Below the pieces are notes generated by a model, which was given only the letters and a program-made list of their open reading frames with translations, did no database searches and was not told where the DNA came from. From an uncultured Pseudomonadales bacterium (lineage in GTDB: Bacteria > Pseudomonadota > Gammaproteobacteria > Pseudomonadales > Azotimanducaceae), in NCBI GenBank assembly GCA_958296195.1, contig OY282455.1:3596001-3660000 (forward strand): 64,000 nt of DNA, read 5' to 3'. The position numbers were made by a program, and so were the translations under genes. Of this stretch, positions 1-7,077 are shown in pieces; within the stretch, counting starts at the first letter, position 1; each line of letters opens with the position of its first letter.

Positions 1-120
1 AATCCCCAGCGCCTCCCAGAGGCTTTCGGCGGCCCCGTCCAAGTCGCCGCGACTCCGCTGAAGGACGCCCAGGTTGTGCAGCGAGTCGGCGGAATTCGTG
101 CGGCTTTGCGGGGCGTTCAT
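1..120 (-). CDS. TPR-repeat protein, N-terminal fragment (runs off window)
   Basis: Reading leftward from an ATG at 118-120, about 40 codons are open to the window edge. They contain a tetratricopeptide-like helix pair (SLHNLGVLQRSRGDLDGAE), the pattern of TPR/kinesin-light-chain repeats, which usually mediate protein-protein contacts. A GGAG lies 10 nt before the ATG. The frame stays open upstream to about position 237 without a clear start, so the true N-terminus could be longer or the gene could be a fragment. The partner cannot be inferred. Confidence 0.5.
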   Translation of the reverse strand, partial: MNAPQSRTNSADSLHNLGVLQRSRGDLDGAAESLWEALGI

Positions 121-825
121 GCCCTGATCTCCAGTTGCGGTTCGGGCGGCAATTGTACTTAAACCAATCCCCAAGCAAGATTCTGCCGGGTGGATGGTTG
201 GGAACAAACAAGGAGGGCAAAACGCCCGCCATGCGGTTCGGACTCACCGGCAAAATGGTGGACTGAATCGCCCGCCCATGGCGGCCTGCCGTCAGGGCGC
301 CTCCCATGGCCTCGTCGCCGTCATCGCCATTGAAGGCGGGCATGCGCTTGGCAACGGGGATGGACCCAATTCCGCCATCTTGTTCGTGCCGCCATGAAGG
401 GCGCATTCAGAGCGGATGGCCGCCCTCGGCATCCAAGCGCATTCTCCACCACGGACAGGCAGTGGATTGACGCTGCTCCGCCGCCGCCACACGCCGAACG
501 GCTTCCATTCAGTCCGATAGGCGAGGAAGTTGTGGGGCGGCCCTCCTCGCAGTACGTGGCGATGGCGTGGCGCTGGCGCGCATCCGGTGGCGACGTCCGG
601 CCAGTTGGCCGTGGCGAAGTGGCGGGGACGTCCGCCGTTGGGCGACATGTGGGTTGGTGACGCGGCGGCCCCACCTCGGCTGGGCGAATTGCCCGGAGGC
701 CGCAATCAGCGCGTCATGATGGGCGGTTCAGCATGTGCTGATGTGGCATGAACGGCCTACTTGCGACTGTGCTTGGTTGGGCGAAACTCTGCGCCCCATC
801 CCTGAAGATCCAAAAAACGCCACTT
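121..825. other. Stretch without a supportable gene
   Basis: Several short overlapping open frames occur on both strands, but they are rich in R, P, A and G, lack recognisable domains and have no convincing ribosome-binding site. No hairpin-T-run terminator or tRNA was seen. It is probably decayed accessory DNA next to the 71-bp repeat. Confidence 0.4.
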
Positions 826-896
826 TAATTTTTAGTAAAAGTTCATGTAATTCAAATGGACAGTTGGTGGTTGATCCCGAAATATGGAACGGCTAG
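826..896 (+). repeat. 71-bp direct repeat, copy A
   Basis: This AT-rich 71-bp block recurs at 4901-4971 in the same orientation with two mismatches (879 G versus 4954 A; 889 A versus 4964 G). The copies bound a 4-kb segment holding the FHA, kinase-FGE and avd-like genes. Base composition differs from the GC-rich surroundings. It may be a recombination scar or the end of a mobile element; no inverted terminal repeat or transposase is visible. Confidence 0.85.
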
Positions 897-923
897 ATGA
901 TTCTGTCATGGTGAGAAAATGCC

Positions 924-1364
924 TCACCAATAAATTCTCCGCAGTTCCTTTTCCAATTGGCCGTGATCCATTGAAGCCACTGCCCGCATAGCGCTCTGTT
1001 GCATCCGATCGACTACATATTTCTCCTGTCGCGGTCCATCGACCCAGTGCAATACATCGCTCCCGTCTTCGTCGGTTTCGATCCGAAGGTCTTTGACCCG
1101 GCAAGCCATAAGAAAGGGATTGTGCCCACAGTGAATGGAGGAACTGCCGTCCAGTTGGGTTTCTAATTTGGCTCTGTAGGGCGGCGTTGCCGGCTTAGAG
1201 TAATGGGCGTAGTCCAGCTTTTCTTGGACAGAAGCAGTTAAATCTGTATGCAGTTGTTCCACACGCAGGCGAACAGTTTCTGCTCCGAGACGCGCATTTA
1301 GGATGGTGGCAATAGGACCATTTCCACTATTCGCGCAGACCCACCTCACCAGCCACGCTTTCAT
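924..1364 (-). CDS. Hypothetical protein, 146 aa
   Basis: An intact frame starts at an ATG with GGAG 9 nt upstream, which supports this start. The product is soluble and mixed in charge, with no signal peptide, no transmembrane segment and no motif I recognise. It lies just inside the left 71-bp repeat and is transcribed away from the FHA/kinase cluster. Function unknown; being real is supported by the ribosome-binding site and a normal amino-acid composition. Confidence 0.55.
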   Translation of the reverse strand: MKAWLVRWVCANSGNGPIATILNARLGAETVRLRVEQLHTDLTASVQEKLDYAHYSKPATPPYRAKLETQLDGSSSIHCGHNPFLMACRVKDLRIETDEDGSDVLHWVDGPRQEKYVVDRMQQSAMRAVASMDHGQLEKELRRIYW

Positions 1365-1557
1365 CGCCTTTTCTCCAAAATTGCCGATCAGCGGATTGTA
1401 GATAGGCTAAGGTGAATGTTACGGGATTGTCAAGTGGAAAAGCCGCCGCCTGTTAAGAACAAATCAATCGTGTGGTCCAAGATCACACAGTGATAAGCCA
1501 GAATCCCATGATCGCGTTTGGATCATCCGCGGCTATGACGGTGCAGAGCAGCAAATA

Positions 1558-1776
1558 TTGGAAAAGGAGATCCCAGGCGATGTAGAGGAACAAACTGTAA
1601 AGGAAATACTCAGTCGCCTAACCTTCCGCGACTTGACCTTAGAGGAAATCGTGGAGCGCTCCATTAGTCCAGAACAGGGGATACCTAGAGTGTCCAAAGA
1701 CCTGGAACACGGACACATAATGACTACCGGGAATCCCCACTACATCGCCGAGTTGGTCGACCGACCAGACCAATGA
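1558..1776 (+). CDS. Hypothetical small acidic protein, about 72 aa
   Basis: The frame from a TTG at 1558 encodes an acidic, helical peptide (for example VKEILSRLTFRDLTLEEIVE). It stays open upstream to 1411 with a protein-like sequence (VWIIRGYDGAEQQ), so the true start may lie earlier or have been lost. The stop overlaps the ATG of the next small gene (ATGA at 1773-1776), suggesting translational coupling. It heads the short run leading to the FHA and kinase-FGE genes. No family recognised. Confidence 0.5.
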   Translation: MEKEIPGDVEEQTVKEILSRLTFRDLTLEEIVERSISPEQGIPRVSKDLEHGHIMTTGNPHYIAELVDRPDQ

Positions 1777-1907
1777 CCGAGGCAGAACTGGCAGAATTTG
1801 CCGATGGGGTTGCCGAGGCAATCCACAAATTCAGGTCGGAACTCCATGCACAAGAGGTGTTGGTGTGGGCGGTAACTAAGGCATTGGCCAAGACGGTCGG
1901 CCAATAG
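1773..1907 (+). CDS. Hypothetical 44-aa protein coupled to upstream gene
   Basis: The ATG overlaps the preceding TGA (ATGA). The 44 residues are helical and acidic at the N-terminus (MTEAELAEFADGVAEAIHKF), ending at a TAG at 1905-1907. The FHA gene follows 13 nt later with its own GGGAGG site. It may be a small partner of the 72-aa protein in the DGR-associated cluster, inferred only from order and overlap. Confidence 0.45.
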   Translation: MTEAELAEFADGVAEAIHKFRSELHAQEVLVWAVTKALAKTVGQ

Positions 1908-1920
1908 GGAGGAATGGAGC

Positions 1921-2434
1921 ATGCCAATCAGACGCCGCGATGACGGCGAAATAATCGAGGAAAGCACGGAGTCCGTTCGCGGACGGGAAGGCGACTGTGC
2001 AGAGCACGGTGCCGACGACACATCCACCGATCCCGTCGAGAGCCGCAAGAGCCGCCCGCAGGGAGACTCCCTGTTCGAGGGCGGCGCTCCGCAAAGCTGG
2101 GAGGCACCCACCAAGCCCATCGGCAGCGGTGGCGACGGCAAGACCCGCATCATATCGCCGTGCGGTCGGCCGCAGCCGACGGACGCCGCGGCAAGTGCCC
2201 CGGAAGAAGACCCAATGGCCGACCCGCCTGTAGGCTGGCTGGTGGTCGTGCGCGGCCCCGGCAAGGGGCGGGTGCTCACCTTGGGCAACGGCATGAACCC
2301 CGTCGGCCGCAGCGCCCAGTCCCGGGTGCTTGGACTTCGGCGACGACAACATCTCCCGCGCCAATCACGCCCGGTTGGTTTACGAGCCACGTCAGCGGCG
2401 CTGGCTGCTGAGTTCCCTGATGGGTAGGAGATAG
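1921..2434 (+). pseudogene. FHA-domain protein, frameshifted and truncated
   Basis: It starts at an ATG with GGGAGG/GGAG upstream. About 100 low-complexity residues lead into an FHA start (GWLVVVRGPGKG, then NPVGRSAQSRV). Near 2328 the frame breaks: the continuation LDFGDDNISRANHARLVY, the phosphothreonine-binding loop region, lies in the +1 frame and ends at 2434. Two missing bases (or one extra) at the V-L junction would restore an FHA domain. The C-terminal end of the domain is also missing. FHA domains read phosphothreonine marks, fitting the kinase-derived gene downstream. Confidence 0.7.
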
Positions 2435-2569
2435 TGCTGCTGTAGTGGCCATGCACAGGTAGCTCAAGAGGCTGATAGGGCAATGGCGGCGAAAAAAAGA
2501 GGATAGGGACCGCATAGGGGGCAAGAGCCTCCGCGGGCCACGGGTGATCTTGGCAATCCGGTAACGAAA

Positions 2570-4600
2570 ATGCTGTACATGCAAAAAAGCCTAATTCTGG
2601 CGATTTTGGCCCTGCCTTTGGCCTTGGGCTGGGCGGAAGATGAGCCCCGACCATCGGCGGAAGAAACCGCGCTATCCAAGGAGCCAGCCCAAGCTTCCCC
2701 TACGCCGGAAGAGGTTCCGACTCAGGCGGACGAGGCGCGAACGCTCACCCGTTTCAGGCACCCGAACCTAGTGCAGGTGTCGGACTACTTCGGGGCCAAC
2801 AACACCGCCTACATCGCGATGGACTACGAGGTTGGCGAGCCGCTCGACGCGCTTCTGGCGCACCACGGAACGCTCACCGAGGCGCAGTTGAAGCGGGTGC
2901 TGCTGCCGGTGGCGGACGGGCTGCGCCAAGTCCGCGCGGCGGGTTTTCTGCACCGGGACATCAAGCCGTCCAACATCTTCGTGCGCCGCTCGGACGAGAC
3001 GCCGTTGGAATTGGCCAATCTGCGGGCGGGCACTCATGACCTAGCGCTGCGGCATCCGCACTACAAGACAGTTCATCTGGAGGGGCGGAGGTTCACGGAC
3101 GGCGAGGTGCTGCGGATTGAGCGGACGCCGAGGCGGGGCGTTGGCAAGCTGACGGTGCTGACCACTCCCCGCAACGCCTGGGTGGAGCGGGACGGCGAGC
3201 GCTTGGCGTCGCGCACGCCGGTGACCCTGGAGAGCTTGCCGGCCGGGGCCTTGCAGTTGACGCTGGGCGCGGATGGGCACCGAACCGCCCAGGTGCGGGC
3301 GCAGGTGCCGAAGGACGGCCTCGGCCGGCTGCAGCGCACCTTGGAGCCCATTGTTTACGGCACGCTGACGCTGGAGCTGGTTCCGGCGGACGCGGCGGTG
3401 ACGCTGCCGGACATCGGGCCGCCGTACCGTCCGGGAATGCGTCTGCCGGAGGGCCGTCACCGGGTGGTGGCGAAGCGCGAGGGTTACGCGGACGCGAGGC
3501 TGGAGGTGGCGGTGCCGGGCAACGGGGAGGCCCGGGAGCGAATCGAGCTGACGCCCCTTCCGCAGCCGTTCACGGTGGAGGCGTCGCCAGCGACGGCGCA
3601 AGTGCGTCTGATGGATCGTTCCGAGGGCTACCGGGCGGGGATGCTGCTGCCTTGGGGCGAATACCGGGTGGAGGTGAGCGCAACGGGCTATCAATCCAAG
3701 ACCGAGACCATTCGGCACGGTTCTTCGGGGCCGACGATGCATCGGGTTGAGTTGGAGAAGTTGTTTGAGGTCGGCAGGCGTTTTCGGGATTGTCCGGATT
3801 GCCCGGAGCTGGTGGTGGTTCCGTCGGGTTCCTTCATGATGGGTTCGCCGTCCCATGAGCAAGGCCGTGATGAGAATGAGGGGCCGGTTCACCGGGTGCG
3901 GATTGGGGAGCCTTTTGCGGTGGGGGTTTACGAGGTGACGGTATCGGAGTTCGGTCGATTCGCGGACGGGACGGGGCACTCTACGGGGAATTCCTGCTGG
4001 ACGTACGAGGGAGTCGAGATTGAGGATCGGGTTGGTCGCGGCTGGCGGGATCCGGGCTTTCGGCAGGCGGGTTCGCATCCGGTGGTGTGCGTGAGTTGGG
4101 ATGACGTGCGGGCTTATGCGTCATGGCTGTCACGGAGGACGGGGGAGCGCTACCGATTGCTGAGCGAGTCGGAGTGGGAGTACGTTGCCCGGGCAGGGAC
4201 GCGGACGGCGCGGTATTGGGGCGAGGGGGAGTCGGGTCAGTGCGGCCACGCGAACGGAGCGGATGCGTCGGCGAAGCGGCACTCCTGGGCCGCGGCGTCG
4301 TGCGACGACGGGCATGTGCGTACGGCACCAGTGGGGAGCTACGGTGCCAACGCATGGGGGCTGCACGATGTTTTGGGGAACGTTTGGGAGTGGACGGGGG
4401 ACTGCTGGAATGGAAGCTATGCGGGTGCGCCGAGTGATGGAAGCTCATGGGAGAGGGGGGCCTGTTCCGTCCGCGTTTTGCGCGGCGGTTCCTGGTACAT
4501 CATGCCGAGGTATCTCCGCTCCGCGTTCCGCATCAGGGGCAGCACCGGCTTCCGCTACGACGACTTCGGCTTCCGTGTGGCCCGGACGCTCACGCCATGA
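2570..4600 (+). CDS. Signal peptide-kinase fragment-PEGA-FGE-sulfatase protein; likely DGR target
   Basis: 676 aa. Residues 1-22 form a signal peptide (start possibly the second ATG, 2579). Residues 56-145 match the middle of a Ser/Thr kinase, with hinge MDYEVGEPL and catalytic loop HRDIKPSN, but the glycine loop, the catalytic Lys region and DFG are absent, so phosphotransfer is unlikely. Residues about 193-395 are PEGA-type beta repeats. Residues about 407-675 are an FGE-sulfatase (C-type-lectin-like) domain (PELVVVPSGSFMMGSP, ESEWEYVARAG, GNVWEWT, RVLRGGSW). The active-site Cys pair of true formylglycine-generating enzymes is missing from the final segment. That segment (residues 643-666) has the scattered aromatic, small and polar codons of a DGR variable region. 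An avd-like gene follows. The kinase lobe seems to have lost both ends by in-frame deletions; whether the protein is made and exported is unknown. Confidence 0.8.
   Translation: MLYMQKSLILAILALPLALGWAEDEPRPSAEETALSKEPAQASPTPEEVPTQADEARTLTRFRHPNLVQVSDYFGANNTAYIAMDYEVGEPLDALLAHHGTLTEAQLKRVLLPVADGLRQVRAAGFLHRDIKPSNIFVRRSDETPLELANLRAGTHDLALRHPHYKTVHLEGRRFTDGEVLRIERTPRRGVGKLTVLTTPRNAWVERDGERLASRTPVTLESLPAGALQLTLGADGHRTAQVRAQVPKDGLGRLQRTLEPIVYGTLTLELVPADAAVTLPDIGPPYRPGMRLPEGRHRVVAKREGYADARLEVAVPGNGEARERIELTPLPQPFTVEASPATAQVRLMDRSEGYRAGMLLPWGEYRVEVSATGYQSKTETIRHGSSGPTMHRVELEKLFEVGRRFRDCPDCPELVVVPSGSFMMGSPSHEQGRDENEGPVHRVRIGEPFAVGVYEVTVSEFGRFADGTGHSTGNSCWTYEGVEIEDRVGRGWRDPGFRQAGSHPVVCVSWDDVRAYASWLSRRTGERYRLLSESEWEYVARAGTRTARYWGEGESGQCGHANGADASAKRHSWAAASCDDGHVRTAPVGSYGANAWGLHDVLGNVWEWTGDCWNGSYAGAPSDGSSWERGACSVRVLRGGSWYIMPRYLRSAFRIRGSTGFRYDDFGFRVARTLTP
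4480..4585 (+). other. Putative DGR variable region (VR) at 3' end of FGE-domain gene
   Basis: Codons 643-666 encode Y-I-M, Y, F, I, G-S, F and Y-D-D-F at spaced positions within a conserved frame (RGGSW..., RSA.R.R..TG.R...GFRVAR). Almost all these codons (TAC, ATC, TAT, TTC, GGC, AGC, GAC) can be reached from AAC, AAT or ATC by changing adenines only; the single ATG is the exception. This is the signature of adenine-specific mutagenic retrohoming. The donor template repeat and reverse transcriptase are not in this window, so the assignment rests on pattern and context. Confidence 0.7.
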
Positions 4601-4626
4601 ATCTTCACCTCCTTACCTCGGGGGTT

Positions 4627-4669
4627 CGGGGGCTTGCCCCCGATGGGGTTCAAAGGGGCGAAGCCCCTT
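4627..4669 (+). terminator. Two GC-rich hairpins after the VR, followed by a T-run
   Basis: Hairpin 1 (4627-4642) is a near-perfect palindrome, CGGGGGC-TT-GCCCCCG. Hairpin 2 (4653-4669) is AAGGGGC-GAA-GCCCCTT. A six-T run follows at 4677-4682. They begin 27 nt after the stop codon. In characterised DGRs a hairpin or cruciform just downstream of the VR promotes retrohoming, so hairpin 1 may serve that role. Alternatively the pair is a transcription terminator; the 7-nt gap before the T-run makes this imperfect. Confidence 0.5.
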
Positions 4670-4704
4670 GGCCGAATTTTTTGCATAGTTTAGGAGGCAA
4701 GACA

Positions 4705-4971
4705 TTGCCGGTAGAGGGGAAGCCAGATCGACATCCCGGCGGCCAGCCGGATGGCGCCCGCAGCACCGGCGCGGCCTTGGAGGCGCACTACCGCTTCGTG
4801 CTGTGGCTGGTGTCGGCCGTGGAGCACTTCCCCCGCAGCCAGAAGTTCCTGCTGGGAGACCGCATCCAAGGCGCGGGGCTGGACGTCCTCGAGCGCCTCA
4901 TAATTTTTAGTAAAAGTTCATGTAATTCAAATGGACAGTTGGTGGTTGATCCCAAAATATGGAGCGGCTAG
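4705..4971 (+). pseudogene. DGR accessory protein Avd (four-helix bundle), 3'-truncated
   Basis: A perfect AGGAGG (4692-4697) precedes a TTG start at 4705. The sequence carries the Avd/four-helix-bundle signature (FVLWLVSAVEHFPRSQKF, then LLGDRIQGAGLDVLERLI). Homology stops at the start of the 71-bp repeat (4901); the frame then runs through repeat sequence to a TAG at 4969-4971. Roughly 66 of about 120 usual residues remain, so a working pentameric Avd is improbable. Its position directly after a VR-bearing gene fits a DGR cassette (target, avd, template repeat, reverse transcriptase) that lost its last two parts. Confidence 0.7.
4901..4971 (+). repeat. 71-bp direct repeat, copy B
   Basis: Second copy of the block at 826-896, 69 of 71 identical and same orientation. 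It joins exactly where avd homology ends, so the join or insertion created the truncation. About 4.07 kb separates the two copies. Confidence 0.85.
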
Positions 4972-4998
4972 CCCTCCGCGTCTTCAACCAGAAAGCGA

Positions 4999-5952
4999 TC
5001 AGGCCTCGGGCGTCGGCATCCGTTCAAGATAGATCTGCTTTTGCAGATAGGGATGCGGATGGCGTTCAAGCAACTCCAGCATGAGTACACGAGCGTCGTC
5101 CAGCGACGCAGCGCCTAGTCGGCAGCGCTCCACGACATGCGCAAGTCGGGCCGCTTCGGGCTTGGTCAGCCGCCCCCTGAAATAGCCCTGCATGTGGGCA
5201 AGGGCGTTGCCGTGGCCGGCCGCCGTAGCCGGACGGCGCAAGCCCTCCATCAGGCTGGCGAAGTAGCCTTCCCCCTTGGCGCCGAAGTCGCCCCGCAGGT
5301 CGCTGAGCAACTGTCCGCAACGCCGGTAGTGGACCGGGCTGTGCGCCATCAGCAAGTACTTGTGGCGGGCGTGGAACTCCAGCAGACGCAGCCTGGTCAG
5401 GCCGGCGTCAAGCAACCGATGCCAATGAGCGAAGGTGGCTATGCGGGTGAGGAAGGCATCGCGTTGAGCGGGGTCCCAGAGGCGCCGGCTTTCCTCCACC
5501 GGCAGATGCGGCCGGGACTCCACCACCCGACGGGCAAAGACGCCGCGTCCGTCCAACCGCAGGGGCCCGCCCTGAACCTCCGCCCGCACTTTCACGCTGG
5601 ACAGACCGCAGCTAGGCGAACGCTCCATGAAGATGAAGCCAAACACCCCCTCAAGAAACGAATTCTGAGCGTCCGCAAAGGCGCTCAGCGCGTCGGTGAC
5701 GTCCACCTCCGGCCTATCGACACGCAAGGCGCGAGGACTGTTTGAATCGCCAACCAAGCGAATCGGCGGCCTTGGCGTTCCCATGCCGATGCCCACCTCC
5801 GGGCACAGGCCGCAAAGCCTGACTAGGCCGCGCAGTTCACGCGCCGGCAGCGACGAGGCGGCATCGGCGCCGTCGTAGCGGACCGCCGCACCGGTCAGAC
5901 AGGCGCTGACGCCAACTGGCAGCGGCGGCTGGGGGCGGGAGGGGAAGTCCAT
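4999..5952 (-). CDS. DUF523-DUF1722 protein, TudS-like thiouracil desulfidase fused to YbgA domain
   Basis: 317 aa. Residues 1 to about 150 are DUF523, whose characterised member TudS is a [4Fe-4S] enzyme removing sulfur from 2-thiouracil. Cysteines expected for the cluster are present: SACLTG (C18), LCGLCPEVGIGMG (C47/C50) and SPSCG (C115). The C-terminal half is DUF1722 (YbgA-like), with the typical FHARHKYLLMAHSP segment. The fusion is common in proteobacteria. It stands alone, facing into the repeat copy B. A role in thiolated nucleobase salvage or detoxification is inferred from the family; confidence in the domain calls is high. Confidence 0.85.
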   Translation of the reverse strand: MDFPSRPQPPLPVGVSACLTGAAVRYDGADAASSLPARELRGLVRLCGLCPEVGIGMGTPRPPIRLVGDSNSPRALRVDRPEVDVTDALSAFADAQNSFLEGVFGFIFMERSPSCGLSSVKVRAEVQGGPLRLDGRGVFARRVVESRPHLPVEESRRLWDPAQRDAFLTRIATFAHWHRLLDAGLTRLRLLEFHARHKYLLMAHSPVHYRRCGQLLSDLRGDFGAKGEGYFASLMEGLRRPATAAGHGNALAHMQGYFRGRLTKPEAARLAHVVERCRLGAASLDDARVLMLELLERHPHPYLQKQIYLERMPTPEA

Positions 5953-6054
5953 GCCCTGTTGTTTTCGGCTAGTTGCCGGCTGGTTCGCACATTTGGCAAC
6001 GGCGGCAAGACCGCCTCGGCCCTGCCCAGCGGACCGCCGGCCGCAGCCGCGGTC

Positions 6055-7077
6055 TCAACTCCTCGTCGCCAAGAAGTCCCACACCTGCTCGGCGCCAAGA
6101 CTGCAAATGTGTCGGCCCAGCCGGGCCTGCCAGTAGGCTTCATTGCCATATTCATCCCGCCACGCCCAGAGCCGGCGAGTGAAGTGGTGCAATTGGTGCT
6201 CGTAGGTGAAGCCCATGGCCCCGTGGACCTGATGCACCGTCTCGGCGACAACGCCAACCGCCTCCCCCACCCGCGCCTTGGCGGCGGCGACCTCCAGTTC
6301 GAACCGTTCATCGCCGATGGCGTCAATGGCGGCGTCCGCCGCCCGGTTCGCCGCCGCAACCTCCGCGGCCGTCGCGGCGAGCATCTGTTGGACGGCTTGA
6401 AACTTGGCCAGCGGACGACCGAACTGCTCCCGCTCCTGAACGTAGCCAACGCCAAACTCCAACACTCGCTCCAAGGCACCGGCGGAAAGCGCCACCCGGG
6501 ACAGGGCCAACAGCGCCAAGACCGGCTCTCGGCAAGCCAAGGGCCGCACCGCATCAGCCCCAACCTGATCCCGAGGCTCTCCCGCCAAGTTCGCTCCCTG
6601 CTGCACCCCAGACGGCGCCGCCGCCCATAGAGTCCCATCCGCGGCAACGCCAACAACGCTCTGCGCGGCCCGACCCCAGGGCACCTCCACAAACACCCCG
6701 GCATCCTCCTGGGCGCTGCCGGCGGATGCAGCCTCCGTCGCACGGGGCGCTGCGCTGCGCCCGCCAGGGGCGTCGTCGCCGAGCCAACGGCCCACGACAT
6801 TCAGGCCGTCCCCCGGCCCGCGCAGCCAACGGTTCGCCAGCAGCGCTTCGGCCAGCGGCAGCGGCACGGCAAAGCGCCCCGCCACCCGCAGCACGCGGAA
6901 GGCGTCGCCAAGCTCGACCCCACTGTCCGGCAACGCCATGAGGTGAAAGCCTTGGTCGCAAAACGTCCGCCAAAGCGGCCCGGGAAATTCGCCTAGTTCA
7001 GCGGTGTCAAGATCCGCCTTGGTGCAACCGTCCTGGAGGATCCGCGCCGCCGTATCCAACAACACCTGGCGCATCAC
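6055..7077 (-). CDS. Acyl-CoA dehydrogenase family protein, small subunit
   Basis: 340 aa with the N-terminal helical domain (LGEFPGPLWRTFCDQGFHLM) and C-terminal helical FAD-binding domain of acyl-CoA dehydrogenases (EREQFGRPLAKFQAVQQMLA, then HQVHGAMGFTYEHQLHHFTRR), but a shortened middle beta-domain. Its start overlaps the stop of the larger paralogue (ATGA at 7074-7077). This pairing matches heteromeric acyl-CoA dehydrogenases, known for sterol side-chain degradation in mycobacteria (ChsE, IpdE). It likely oxidises a bulky acyl-CoA with FAD in the cytoplasm. The substrate cannot be read from sequence. Confidence 0.8.
   Translation of the reverse strand: MMRQVLLDTAARILQDGCTKADLDTAELGEFPGPLWRTFCDQGFHLMALPDSGVELGDAFRVLRVAGRFAVPLPLAEALLANRWLRGPGDGLNVVGRWLGDDAPGGRSAAPRATEAASAGSAQEDAGVFVEVPWGRAAQSVVGVAADGTLWAAAPSGVQQGANLAGEPRDQVGADAVRPLACREPVLALLALSRVALSAGALERVLEFGVGYVQEREQFGRPLAKFQAVQQMLAATAAEVAAANRAADAAIDAIGDERFELEVAAAKARVGEAVGVVAETVHQVHGAMGFTYEHQLHHFTRRLWAWRDEYGNEAYWQARLGRHICSLGAEQVWDFLATRS

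Noticed and set aside
121-825. Short frames on both strands as small genes
   Set aside because: No ribosome-binding sites, no domains and shadow-like composition.
3041-4078. Long minus-strand frame opposite the kinase/FGE gene
   Set aside because: Arg/Pro/His-rich shadow with no domain; the plus-strand frame has clear PEGA and FGE motifs.
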